Shown here: piece after piece, positions 10,485 to 20,640 of the stretch | Numbering within the stretch: the first letter of the stretch is position 1 | Layout of the letters: each line of letters starts with the position of its first letter | Assembly: GCA_963678675.1 (NCBI GenBank) | Contig: OY783191.1 | Coordinates: forward strand, 18,789,111-18,853,110 | Reading direction: 5' to 3' | From: Xiphydria camelus | Lineage: Eukaryota > Arthropoda > Insecta > Hymenoptera > Xiphydriidae | DNA: 64,000 bases | The notes under the pieces: model-generated | Database searches by the model: none | Seen by the model: only the letters and a program-made list of their open reading frames with translations | Told to the model about the DNA's origin: nothing | Program-made: the position numbers and the translations under genes

Positions 10485-11040
10485 TGAAATATATATTTCT
10501 CGATAAAAACGTTTCGGAATCATTATGTCGAAAGATCTCTACGATAAGGTACAGTTCGATAAGATTGTACTTGCTCGGGCTGAATTATATGGGGTTTTTA
10601 TAATTATTTCAGGAAGTCCCAGAAGAATACAAGTGCAGCAAAATATCGATGCTGTGATGGAAAGAATAAGGAATAACCCTCGAACCCTAATCGGTATCAG
10701 TGATTCCTCATTGACCGTCGTTACACCAGAGACGAAGAAGAGGTGAAATAGAAGTGAGGTACATGTACACTTCAGGTTTGACAGGTCGTGTATAAATTGG
10801 AACTTGTGATTGTACGAAAGAGGAAATATATCGATAGAGAAAAAATAATGATAAAATAATTACTTGATTATTGTGATCCAATTCCATTGCATCTCTTATT
10901 TTTCTGCCACGACTTGTTGATGGAGAAGAAAAACCATTGATTCGTCCCGTGCTCGCATGACGCTGAAAACAAAAAATAGAATATCCACAAAGATATATGT
11001 CCTTCATAGGCAATCAAAGTGAGGTTAGAATGGTCAGATT
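10485..11040 (+). mobile_element. Tc1/mariner-like remnant (copy 1 of a palindromic family)
   Basis: Shares long blocks with 31498-32595, 32400-32970 and 44485-45140. At about 10612-10690 it encodes GSPRRIQVQQNIDAVMERIR-NNPRT, which resembles the linker and second HTH of IS630/Tc1/mariner (DDE_3-type) transposases. The rest is truncated. Downstream blocks (TTTGACAGGTCG and CTCTTATTTTTCTGCCACGA) recur in the other copies. Confidence 0.5.
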
Positions 11041-11555
11041 GTAAGTAACTTATCTGATGGCAATTCTTCTGAGATGCTGCCGTCTCCTTTCCTGCTCTTT
11101 ATGTACAGGCATCCAGAGAAAAGTAGCACTGCATCCGTTCACTATCACGATTCACGATTATTTAAAAAAATACAAACGATTAGCAAACTACACGGAGCGT
11201 CTGTCACATTCACCACTATTCGCCAGGGCCGCCCCGAAAAAAGGGGACGTTTTCAGCCTCTCTCCAGGGCCGTACTCTTTTCCCGGGACGGCCCTTGCGA
11301 ATTTCTAAACACAAAAATAGCCGTAGCGCCTAAATTAAAATAGCTAGAAAAAAAAGTCATAAAGCAAAGATTAGAATGTTATTATCTACAACTTTTATTA
11401 AGGTCATTTTGTCGAAAAAAAAAAAAATAATAAAATAATAAAAAAGCCTTTTGATTCGGTACTTTGGAGACTACCCTTAAACAGCCCTGAAAAAATCACA
11501 CTACCCTTGTCGATTTGTTTGCGGCATAGGTAAAAATGGATAAGTGCCTTGGACT
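11041..11555. other. No gene seen
   Basis: Mixed AT-rich sequence with a GC-rich patch at 11220-11300. Short frames have no recognisable motif. Confidence 0.5.
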
Positions 11556-11559
11556 AAGT

Positions 11560-11830
11560 GATTAGGTACCTCAGTTGGGGCCAGATTGGGGTACCCAATG
11601 TAGCCCCAACTAAACGCTAATACTATATCGTATCACCTGACCCAAATTTCTGTCACTAAAAGTTCGGAATAAGTTCTAAATGTCCAGATTTATTTTTACT
11701 TCCGGTACATAAATAAAACAAACAATTGTATCTATTCGATTTATTATATTTTATTCAAATTGGGCCGCCCAATTGGGGCCTAATTGGCGCCCAATTACTG
11801 ATTGGGCCAACTTGGGCAGATTTCCACACG
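11560..11830. repeat. GGGGCC/CCAATTGG-rich degenerate repeat
   Basis: Repeated runs such as GTTGGGGCCAGATTGGGG (near 11574) and CCCAATTGGGGCCTAATTGG (near 11768). They end in GGGCAGATTTCCACACGGG, which resembles the CAGATTTCTACCTGGG end at 24961. Possibly ends of a small element; boundaries not resolved. Confidence 0.4.
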
Positions 11831-11831
11831 G

Positions 11832-12213
11832 GTAATACACGCAGATCTCTGCGGCCCGATGCCGACGGAATCGCTCGGAGGCGCGAGGTACTATCTTCTA
11901 TTAAAGGACGATTATTCGCATTACCGCACCGTGAACTTCATTGCGAGTAAAGCCGAGATGACGGAATGCGTTGAAAAATTCCTCAAGAAAGCCGAGAAAC
12001 ACTGCCCGAACGGAGTACGAGTTCTTCGCACGGACAACGGATTCGAATTTGTCAATGATGAGATGAAGCAATTAACGGATAGACTCGGCGTGCGACATCA
12101 ACGTACGGTAACGTACACACCAAAACAAAATGGATCAGCAGGGAGAGATAATCGGATACTGAAGGAAGCTGGACGCACACCGATGCTCAGTGGGAGATTT
12201 AAAGCGGAGTCCT
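11832..12213 (+). pseudogene. Ty1/Copia integrase fragment
   Basis: The frame encodes HADLCGPMPTESLGGARYY, KDDYSHYRTVNF, VLRTDNGFEF and YTPKQNGSAGRDNR, the RNase-H-fold core of a Copia integrase. Counting from Met 11802, the two catalytic Asp are residues 15 and 78. The expected Glu at residue 114 is Gly (codon GGG, 12141-12143), so the active site is lost. Sequence after AESWT is cut off by an unrelated inverted-repeat element. No LTR or other Copia gene is adjacent. Confidence 0.85.
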
Positions 12214-12227
12214 GGACGGCTATTCTA

Positions 12228-13567
12228 CAGGGTGGACCAGGTTAAACGTCTTTTTTTTTTGATATGTGATAGAACAACAACAAAAAAGTAGACTTTCATA
12301 CGAAAATTTTTTTCAAAAATGTTTCTTAACAAAGATACAGGGTGTCAAAGTTTCGAAACAAAATGGTTTTCTCATCATAACTTCTAAACTACTTGATCGA
12401 TTTCCATGAAATTTCGCACACAACCTAATGTAGAACAGCTCTAAGGAATAATTAAATAATTTTTAAAAATTCTTCAGTGGCGTAGATACTAGGGGCCGGT
12501 ACCCCCTTTCCCCCTCCCAATCTTCGGCGCCACTGGATATTTTGCAAAGAAAATTTAATTATTGGATTTCCCGCTTAATTTAGAGAAAAAATCGCCCTTG
12601 CAAATTTTTGATTTATGGCATCGTTTTTGAGATATTTATTTTAATTTATAGGGTTGCGAGCAGGCCAAAGCTAGGTTAAACTCCATTAATTGTGATATGT
12701 GATAGAGCAACAACAAAAAATAGATTCTCATGAGAACATTTTTTTCAAAAATGTTTCCTAACAAAGATATAGGGTGTCAGTTTCTAAAAAAAATTGTTTT
12801 CTCATCATAACTTCTAAGCCACTGGATCGATTTCCATGAAATTTCTCAGGGGGAAAGGGGGGTACCGGCCCCCAGTATCTACGCCACTGGAGAATTTTTT
12901 AAAATTATTTGATTATTACTTAGAGCTGTACGATATTAGCCTGTGTGCGAAATTTCATGGAAGTCGATCAAGTAGTTTAGAAGTTATGATGAGAGAACCA
13001 TTTTTTTTTTCGAAACTTTGACACCCTATATCTTTGTTAGGAAACATTTTTGAACAAAATTTTCTCATGAGAATCTATTTTTTTTGTTGCTCTATCACAT
13101 ATTACAATTAATGTAGTTCAACCTAGCTTTGGCCTGCTCGCAACCCTATAAATTAAAATAAATACATCAAAAACGAGGCCATAAATCAAACATTTGCAAG
13201 GGTGATTTTTTTCTCTAAATTAATCGGGGAATCCAATAATTAAATTTTCTTTGCAAAATATCCTGTGCCGCCGAAGATTGGGAGGGGGAAAGGGGGGTAC
13301 CGGCCCCTAGTATCTACGCCACTGGAGAATTTTTAAAAATTATTTAATTATTGCTTAGAGCTGTTCTACATTAGCCTGTGTGCGAAATTTCATGGAAATT
13401 GATCAAGTAGTTTAGAAGTTATGATGAGAAAACCATTTTTTTCGAAACTTTGACACCCTGTATCTTTGTTAGGAAACATTTTTGAAAAAAATTTTCTTAT
13501 GAAAGTCTACTTTTTTGTTGTTGTTCTATCACATATAAAAAAAAATGACGTTTAACCTGGTCCACTG
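12228..13567. mobile_element. 1.34 kb inverted-repeat element, TA target duplication
   Basis: Ends CAGGGTGGACCAGG / CCTGGTCCACTG with long inverted arms (about 300 bp each side), flanked by TA on both sides. The sequence at 36284-36305 (GGACGGCTATTCTATAACTG) is a paralogous empty site that lacks exactly this insert and one TA. No coding frame. The TIR with TA suggests a Tc1/mariner-type non-autonomous element. Confidence 0.82.
12647..13153. mobile_element. Inner inverted repeat nested in the 1.34 kb element
   Basis: AGGGTTGCGAGCAGGCCAAA at 12649 pairs with its inverse near 13150. Each inner arm repeats the outer-arm text (for example the GATCGATTTCCATGAAATTT block), so this is a paralogous copy inside the outer one or a duplication of it. 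Confidence 0.65.
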
Positions 13568-13930
13568 TATAACTGAGTGAAAGCCTCTTCCCCTGAGTTC
13601 CCCTAAGAAGTGGGCGGAGTTCATCGGAAAAGTAAGGACTCCTAGTCGCTATTCTCTAACTGCGGGAGTACGAAAATCAGGTGAACGTAGTTCCCGGGAG
13701 AATCGGTCTGCTCGGTCGGTCTGGTCGAGACGGCGATTGTAACCTAGGTATCTACTTCTGTGACAGTGTGCCGCAGTTTACAATTTGTTAATTTGCGTGT
13801 TCCAACAAACGATACATAGTGGTCCGGCGATCTAAGCAAACGCGGTCATGAGTATATTAATGACTTACACAACTGATTTGTGCGATGTAAATTTGTGTCT
13901 TAGTTATAAAAAGATATACCTACTTGTATA

Positions 13931-14498
13931 CAGGGTGTTCGGAAAAAACACCGACACAGAAATAGGGGTGATAGATTACGTCATTACAAGTATTTTGATA
14001 TAAGGGACCTATACCCGCAAGCGCCCCCTTCTGGCGATATCAACTTTTAAAGTTTATAACGACCGAGGTTGATCAAAGTAGAATAATATTGAGTTTTTTG
14101 TCTACCTGTACAATTGAAAAACAAATGAAAACTCCTTGTATCCGCATCATCTTCGAAAAGTACAAGGACTTGAGCCAAGCGGTTATCCTTTCCGCAAGCA
14201 GTTTGCGCAGTGGCACATCTATCCAGAATCGTTTCCGATGTTGCATGGACATGGGTGGCCGTCATTTTGAGCATTTGCTGTAGTACATTGTTTTTGTATC
14301 TCGTAAAATTAAATATTCGTTACCATCTTGATACGTTTCTTATTATTCTACTTTGATCAACCTCGGTCGTTATAAACTTGAAAAGTTGATATCTCCAGAA
14401 GGGAGCGCTTGCGGGTATAGGTCCCTTATATCAAAATACTTGTAATGACGTAACCTATCACCCCTATTTCTGTGTCGGTGTTTTTTCCGAACACCCTG
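13931..14498 (-). mobile_element. Mariner-type MITE with a transposase C-terminal scrap
   Basis: TIR CAGGGTGTTCGGAAAAAACA with inverted arms of about 180 bp and TA flanks. The paralogous empty site is CTTGTATATAAGAAC at about 36634. On the plus strand near 14236 the middle reads RFRCCMDMGGRHFEHLL then stop, typical of the last residues of arthropod Tc1/mariner-like transposases. It is therefore a deletion derivative. Confidence 0.75.
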
Positions 14499-14622
14499 TA
14501 TAAGAACTTTTCCCAGAGGTGGTAATTGGAAAAGTAGTTAGAAAAAATAATTTAACAAAAAGCACATTTCCCTAAGGCTTACAATAAAAGTCAAAAGCAG
14601 CTTAATAATTAAAAAAGATATA

Positions 14623-14891
14623 CCGTATGTCCCACTCTGTACTGGCCAGTTTGAAAGTTACCTTCGGATAAGCTTGGTCGGTACTCGAGTCATCTAATAC
14701 GGTAGAAGTCGAGTCGATAGTTAGAGTTGGTGTCAATTCGGGAGATCGAAGCGTCCAACCTCGAAATTGTGAATTTGTGAATAATAGAAATTACGAAAAT
14801 AATTATAATTACGGTATAAAATGTCTCGATTACCGACCAAGCCTATCCGAAGGTAACTTTCAAACTGGCCAGTACAGAGTGGGACATACGG
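14623..14891. mobile_element. CCGTATGTCCC-family MITE, copy 1
   Basis: Palindromic, with TIR CCGTATGTCCCACTCTG and TA target duplication (14621-14622 and 14892-14893). Empty in copies A and B (AGATATAGGTATTATAC). Same family as 14918-15257 and 50218-50624. Confidence 0.82.
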
Positions 14892-14917
14892 TAGGTATTA
14901 TACTCGTACCTACCGTA

Positions 14918-15257
14918 CCGTATGTCCCACTCTGTACGGGCCAGTTTGAAGTTACCTTCGGGGAGGCTTGGTCGGTACTTGAGTGATTTAATACCGGTAG
15001 AAGTCGAGTCGGTAGTTAGAGTTAGTGTCAATTCGGTAGATTGAAGCGTCTAACCTCGAAATTATGAATTTGTGAATAATGGTGAGTAATTTCCATTCCA
15101 TTTAAATCCATAATTTCGAGGTTAGACGCTTCGATTTCCCGAATTGACACCAACTCTAACTACCGACTCGACTTCTACCGGTATTAAATCACTCAAGTAC
15201 CGACCAAGCTTCCCCGAAGGTAAATTCAAACTGGCCCGTACAGAGTGGGACATACAG
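14918..15257. mobile_element. CCGTATGTCCC-family MITE, copy 2
   Basis: Near-perfect foldback with TIR CCGTATGTCCCACTCTG; the right end is mutated to CTGTATG. TA flanks. Inserted 26 bp from copy 1 in the same host element. Confidence 0.82.
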
Positions 15258-15597
15258 TATTATTCAAAAATATGCATCCTTGAAAACGTACACTTATAAA
15301 ACGTACCTGAAACCAAGCAAATTGTTTTAAATAGAGAAAACTGATTTCGTAACAATAAGACTGCGAAACCGTAAAAGTTCAATAAATTAAAATGGGACAA
15401 GAATGACATGTAAAATGTTATATAATAATCAAGGGCATGCTTCAAACTATAACTTAAACCAAAAAATGTACGTATCTGAGCTTAGCATCATAGTAAGCAG
15501 TTATGAATATTATGGACTTTTGACCTATTTCGGAACCAGTGTTCGATGGTCGGAATTCTGATTAACGATCCTTAGTAATTAGTATCACCGCGATATA

Positions 15598-15840
15598 CAG
15601 GGTGTAACAGAGTAAGTGTTACAACGTGAAACTGTAGATTCCTTATGAAAGAAGAAAAAGATTTTTCCTCTTACAAAAATTTTCTGCAGGCTGTCGTTTT
15701 CGATATAGGGTAAAACAGGGTGAGTTGGCGAATGAAGTTGGCCCCTCGTTTCTATGGAAAGTAATAGAAACGAGGGGCCGACTTCATTCGCCAACTCACC
15801 CCGTTTTACCCTACAGGATGTCAAAGTTTTGAATTGCAAT
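15598..15840. mobile_element. CAGGGTGTAACAGAG-family MITE (one arm) with a foldback insert
   Basis: Only the left arm of the MITE seen complete at 26540-26933 and 37125-37555. At 15706-15813 it carries a 108-bp foldback (AGGGTAAAACAGGGTGAGTT and its inverse) that is also present at 37232-37343 but absent at 26820-26835. Confidence 0.75.
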
Positions 15841-15849
15841 TAATTTTGT

Positions 15850-16503
15850 TCATGCGAAAATAACTGAAAAATAAAAAAAAAATCTGTTAACATTTACGAC
15901 TCCCAAATGTACTTATCCATTCGCGCCACTCACACATGCCAATATTTTCTTCGGGCTATTGACGATGTACGTTTCCATACTTCCAATAGGCATGTGTGGG
16001 AAAATGACTCAAAATCTCGATTATTTCTTACAAGATTACGCCCTTATTTCAATCCTTTAGTCACCTGCAACACTCATGCCTTTGGTTTTCCGACGCCAAG
16101 TTCTATTAATTAATCATTTAGGGAACAAGACATGCGTGCGAAAATGGGCAACAGACACCCTTTTATTTCTGTTAAGAAAAATCGAATTTTCCATGTTATC
16201 CCCGGGGCCCAGGTAGAAAAACCGGCCCCGGCCAACCTTGTAACAAGCTTATTTCGGGGTACGATTTCTACCTGGGAATGAGTCGGTAATGAAGAACATT
16301 TGAGGTTAGAATTAAATTTTTATATTTTATTGATAATTAAAATTGGGTTACAATATATAGCGATAGCATTACAAATTTAGAAAAATAATGTATAATACTA
16401 AAACAAGTAAAATTTTTACAACTTTACTATCACTAGGTTTACGGAACCCCGTCAATTTGACGGGTGACTTATTCAATTTCTATTGTTTAATAATATATGA
16501 GAT
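15850..16503. other. No gene seen; small inverted repeat at 16209-16278
   Basis: CCCAGGTAGAAA at 16210 pairs with TTTCTACCTGGG at 16266, enclosing GGCCCCGGCC and an ACCTTGTAACAAG core like 24928. The rest is AT-rich with no frame of interest. Confidence 0.5.
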
Positions 16504-17885
16504 TAATTTAACTTAACTTTTATTAGGTAATAATCAGGCCAAAAAACAACAAAAATCACTGCTCGTCTGACGTTTGGGTTCCTCTTCGAACGAATCCTTC
16601 ATTTCGTCTCCGAAGAGAGTTCGGAGAGGAATCGAAGCGTCAGACGTGTAGTGATTTTTGTTGTTTTTTGGCCTAATTATTACCTAATAAAAGTTAAGTT
16701 AAATTAACCTCATATATTATTAAACAATCGAAATTGAATACCTATACCTCTCTTGTGTACAGCGAAATATAATGTACGGAAAAGTATTCTACCAATTTAG
16801 TCTAAAATCTCATAGATTCTTAAGATAATATTACTACTGTCGCCTGTAGTTTAATATTAATTTAACTTAACTTTTATTAGGTAATAATCAGGCCAAAAAA
16901 CAACAAAAATCACTGCACGTCTGACGTTTCGGTTCTTCTTCGCATGAATCCTTCATTGTGTCTCCGGAGACGGTTCGGAGAAGAATCGAAGCGTCAGACG
17001 TGTTATGATTTTTGTTGCTTTTTTGGCCTGATTATTACCTAATAAAAGTTAAGTTAAATTAACCTCATATATTATTAAACAATCGAAATTGAATATCTAT
17101 ACCTCTCTTGTACAGCGAAATATAATGTACGGAAAAGTATTCTACCAATTTAGTCTAAAATCTCATAGATTCTTAAGATAATATTACTACTGTCGCCTAT
17201 AGTTTAATATTAATTTAACTTAACTTTTATTAGGTAATAATCAGGCCAAAAAACAACAAAAATCACTGCACGTCTGACGTTTCGGTTCTTCTTCGCATGA
17301 ATCCTTCATTGTGTCTCCGGAGACGGTTCGGAGAAGAATCGAAGCGTCAGACGTGTTATGATTTTTGTTGCTTTTTTGGCCTGATTATTACCTAATAAAA
17401 GTTAAGTTAAACTAACCTCATATATTATTAAACAATCGAAATTGAATATCTATACCTCTCTTGTACAGCGAAATATAATGTACGGAAAAGTATTCTACCA
17501 ATTTAGTCTAAAATCTCATAGATTCTTAAGATAATATTACTTCTGTCGCCTGTAGTTTAATATTAATTTAACTTAACTTTTATTAGGTAATAATCAGGCC
17601 AAAAAACAACAAAAATCACTGCACGTCTGACGTTTCGGTTCTTCTTCGAATGAATCCTTCATTTTGTCTCTGGGGAGGGTTCGGAGAGGAATCGAAGCGT
17701 CAGACGTGTTGTGATTTTTGTTGCTTTTTTGGCCTGATTATTAATTAATAAAAGTTAAGTTAAATATATATATTAAACTACAGGCAACAGAAGTAATATT
17801 ATCTTAAGAATCTATGAGATTTTAGACTAAATTGATGGAATACTTTTCTGTACATTACATTTCGCTGTACAAGAAAGGTATACTA
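16504..17885. repeat. 353-bp tandem repeat (satellite-like), about 3.5 units plus inverted end
   Basis: Units start (TAATTTAACTTAAC) at 16504, 16858, 17211 and 17564, spacing 354, 353 and 353. Each unit contains a palindromic half (TTTATTAGGTAATAATCAGG and its inverse, about 250 bp) and a unique part (TACAGCGAAATATAATGTAC). After 17760 the array ends with an inverted copy of the unique part (17770-17882). Confidence 0.9.
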
Positions 17886-18158
17886 GCGTGGACTAAAATT
17901 GTATAGATATTGAGAATTATCCGCCAAAATTACCGAAGAGTCTTCGGGAGATGTGGAGTCAAATCTTCAGTGACGACTGGATTGCTCGGATTAGCTCGTT
18001 GGGTTTCGAACTGAGCAGACGTGTTTACGGTCGCTTCGGTATCGCGAGTTAACTCTGTAGTGTGAAGGGCAGGTGTGTGTTGTGTGTGTTTATATATAGT
18101 GATCGCGTTTTCTACCGTTGCTGATCGAGAGTCTATCGAGTGGCCTTATGGTGGAGCC

Positions 18159-19436
18159 ATGGAGTCATCTTTGAATGAGACTCCTCCAGGAGGAACGTAC
18201 TCGTACGTACCGTACTTTGAATACAAAGTTCCAGAAAATACGCAGTCCACCTACTCACAGGTTACTGCCCAGTCACTGAATCTCTCCAGAAACCACGCTA
18301 TAGTTTTTGACTCATTGAAAGATTTTCTCGTTAATGACTACACAGTTGCATTTGGTACCGCCATCGGCCCCGAAAATATCAGATATGTATCCAGAATCTC
18401 ACAGGGTCGCATCTGCTTCTATCTAGCTACTTTACAAATTGTTCAGCAAGTAATGAAAATTGGTAAGTTTACTATTGTTAATGAAGCCAAAGAAACACAA
18501 CAAGCTGAAGTCCGTCCACTTATCACTAAAACGAAGAGAATTATAATCTCTAACGTTAAGCCGGAACTTCCAAATAGTTTTTTGGAACAAATTATGAAAG
18601 AGTTGGGAATCAGAATTAAATCACGTATAACGAGTATGCGTGCTGGCTGCTCCAGCCCCGGTTACAGTCATATTCTGTCATTCAGGAGACAACTTTTTAT
18701 AGATCCAGATGATGAAAATAAAATTCCTCCTACAGTAAGAATTGGAACCGAAGAATCCACTGAATGGATATACCTCTCGACTGATAAAATCAAATGTTTT
18801 GTTTGCCACGAAGAAGGTCATTTGGCCAAATCATGTAAGGGCGGCCTACCAACACAAACTGAGCCACACAGTTCTGGGAAAAATATATCAACAAGCACTG
18901 TAGTCGATGACAACTCTACTCTGTATACCACTAACGAGAACACACTGAATGAGGTTAGTAACAATGTATTTGTTGCTCCCGCACCGGGCGCAAGCAAGAG
19001 AATGCATTCGGACTCGTCGACTTCCACCCAAGAACCTATGCTTCAAAAACAAGAAATGACCAAAGTAAAACCAAATAGTACAAGGCATGCGAATAAAAGA
19101 CTCAGGAAAACCAGATACTCAACTGAAGACATTAAAGCCCAACTAAGTCCACTGGAATCTTCCATTAATGACCCTGAAAGTAATTACTCACTCAACTTCG
19201 ACGAAATAGTGAATTTCATACAAGATACCTACGGACAATCTGACATCACTGAAATCTGCGAAAAATACAATGTTGATAACACAAGCTTGGTGAACTTACT
19301 TGAGTATATACACTCAAATATGAAATCGGGTAGCCTTCGCAGTCGAATTCAAAGAATTGCTGGAAAGATTAAATATCCTCTCTCTAACTCACAAACCCAC
19401 TTCAGTGAACTTTCAAACTCAGGGGACGACGAATAA
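18159..19436 (+). CDS. LINE ORF1, Gag-like nucleic-acid-binding protein
   Basis: The start chosen is ATG 18159 (MESSLNETPPGG) in good context (GAGCCATGG); an earlier in-frame ATG lies at 18075. The 425-residue protein has a central RNA-recognition-like region (RRIIISNVKPELPNSF-like text) and one CCHC zinc knuckle (CFVCHEEGHLAKSC) near residues 212-227. A Ser/Thr-rich, basic C-terminus follows. Only one knuckle is seen, whereas related ORF1 proteins often have three. The stop overlaps the ORF2 start as TAATG (19434-19438), so ORF2 is probably made by reinitiation. Intact frame. Confidence 0.85.
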   Translation: MESSLNETPPGGTYSYVPYFEYKVPENTQSTYSQVTAQSLNLSRNHAIVFDSLKDFLVNDYTVAFGTAIGPENIRYVSRISQGRICFYLATLQIVQQVMKIGKFTIVNEAKETQQAEVRPLITKTKRIIISNVKPELPNSFLEQIMKELGIRIKSRITSMRAGCSSPGYSHILSFRRQLFIDPDDENKIPPTVRIGTEESTEWIYLSTDKIKCFVCHEEGHLAKSCKGGLPTQTEPHSSGKNISTSTVVDDNSTLYTTNENTLNEVSNNVFVAPAPGASKRMHSDSSTSTQEPMLQKQEMTKVKPNSTRHANKRLRKTRYSTEDIKAQLSPLESSINDPESNYSLNFDEIVNFIQDTYGQSDITEICEKYNVDNTSLVNLLEYIHSNMKSGSLRSRIQRIAGKIKYPLSNSQTHFSELSNSGDDE

Positions 19437-20640
19437 TGGCGAATATTGCAACAATGCCTACGGCCTTGAATAGGTATCCATATCCAATGGATCTAAAGAT
19501 AGTATTTTGGAACTCCAGAAGCATATGTAAAAGAAAAGAAGACCTGGAGATATTTATCAAACCTGTGGACATCTTAATATGTGTTGAATCTTGGTTGACT
19601 GAAAATTGTGAAATTTCATTTCCCGGCTTTAATACGGTCAGAAAAGACCGTGCAAGTGGTACTGGAGGAGGCATTGTTATACTTATTCGAAAATGCATCG
19701 AATATAAAATAACAGAGACAAATATCTTGCACGAACAAGTGGAAACGTGCGCCATCAGTATTGTTAATACGAAGCCCAGTTTCAACATAGTCGTATGTTA
19801 CCGCATCCCGGGCTCCAATCTACCACAAACTATATGGAACCAAATTGCGGCCTCAGTACAACGACGCGGCCACTGGCTTCTGGTAGGCGATTTCAACGCA
19901 CATCAACAAGCTTGGTCCTGTTTGGATAATGACTGCAACGGAAATCGACTGCTGCAAGCGATTGAGGACTATGATCTCGTTCTCCATAATGACAGGTCGT
20001 ATTCGCGTATAGATTCTCAGAGTAAAAATAAATCGAACATAGATTTAATTATTTCTAATGTTAACTTTGCCGACAAAATACACACCAGAGTACATGATGA
20101 AACCCTTGGCTCCGATCATTACCCCATTTTCGTTAATATAAATGTTGAAAAAGAATACTATATTAAAAAATCATTTAAACTATCGTCTGTTCGGACAAAT
20201 TGGGATAATGTTTGGAAGTGCTTGGACGATGTGTTTGGTGAATTTATATCTCCTGAATTTATCCAGCTTAGTCCGAATAAAAAATATGATTTTTTTGTCT
20301 CAATTATATCAAATGCAATAAGAAAATATACTCCGAGAAAAAGAACTGTGAGGCGCTCCATTCATCATAATCCTGTTCCCTGGTGGGATGCGGAGTGTGA
20401 TAGAGTCAAACGGCAACGCAAGGCGGCCTTTAAAAGGTGGGAGTTTTCAGGTGAACTGCAAGACCTTATAAGGTATAAAAAACTGTGTGCAGAGACTAAG
20501 AAAACGTTTAAAAGTAAAAAGAGGGATAAATTCAAGAAGTTGGTTGAAAGTTTAAATTTTAAAACAAAAGGTCGGTCCATTTGGAAAAAATGTAAGATCT
20601 TTAAGAATAAATGGGCCAGAGTATCGCCTAAAAGTATCAA
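19436..20640 (+). pseudogene. LINE ORF2, endonuclease part
   Basis: Starts at the ATG overlapping the ORF1 stop. An APE-type endonuclease is clear: KIVFWNSRSI, CVESWLTEN (E51), GTGGGIVILI, LLVGDFNAHQQAW and LGSDHYPI. A basic linker follows to about 20640, where the frame changes (the homologous frame continues as LRAEKALDELCPPGVC). This protein nicks target DNA for target-primed reverse transcription. Confidence 0.88.

Larger units (their letters stand above)
13570..15850 (+). mobile_element. Long-inverted-repeat element, copy C (one arm)
   Basis: Shares most of its length with 36289-37345 (same orientation) and with the inverse of 26900-27795 and 38510-39655. It starts TAACTGAGTGAAAGCC and has repeated GCTATTCT-TAACTG motifs. 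It is interrupted by MITEs at 13931-14498, 14623-14891 and 14918-15257, each absent at the matching point of copy A. No coding sequence. Confidence 0.75.

Noticed and set aside
16504..17885. Regular repeats as a CRISPR array
   Set aside because: Units are 353 bp and nearly identical throughout, with no short repeat/spacer structure; the organism is eukaryotic.
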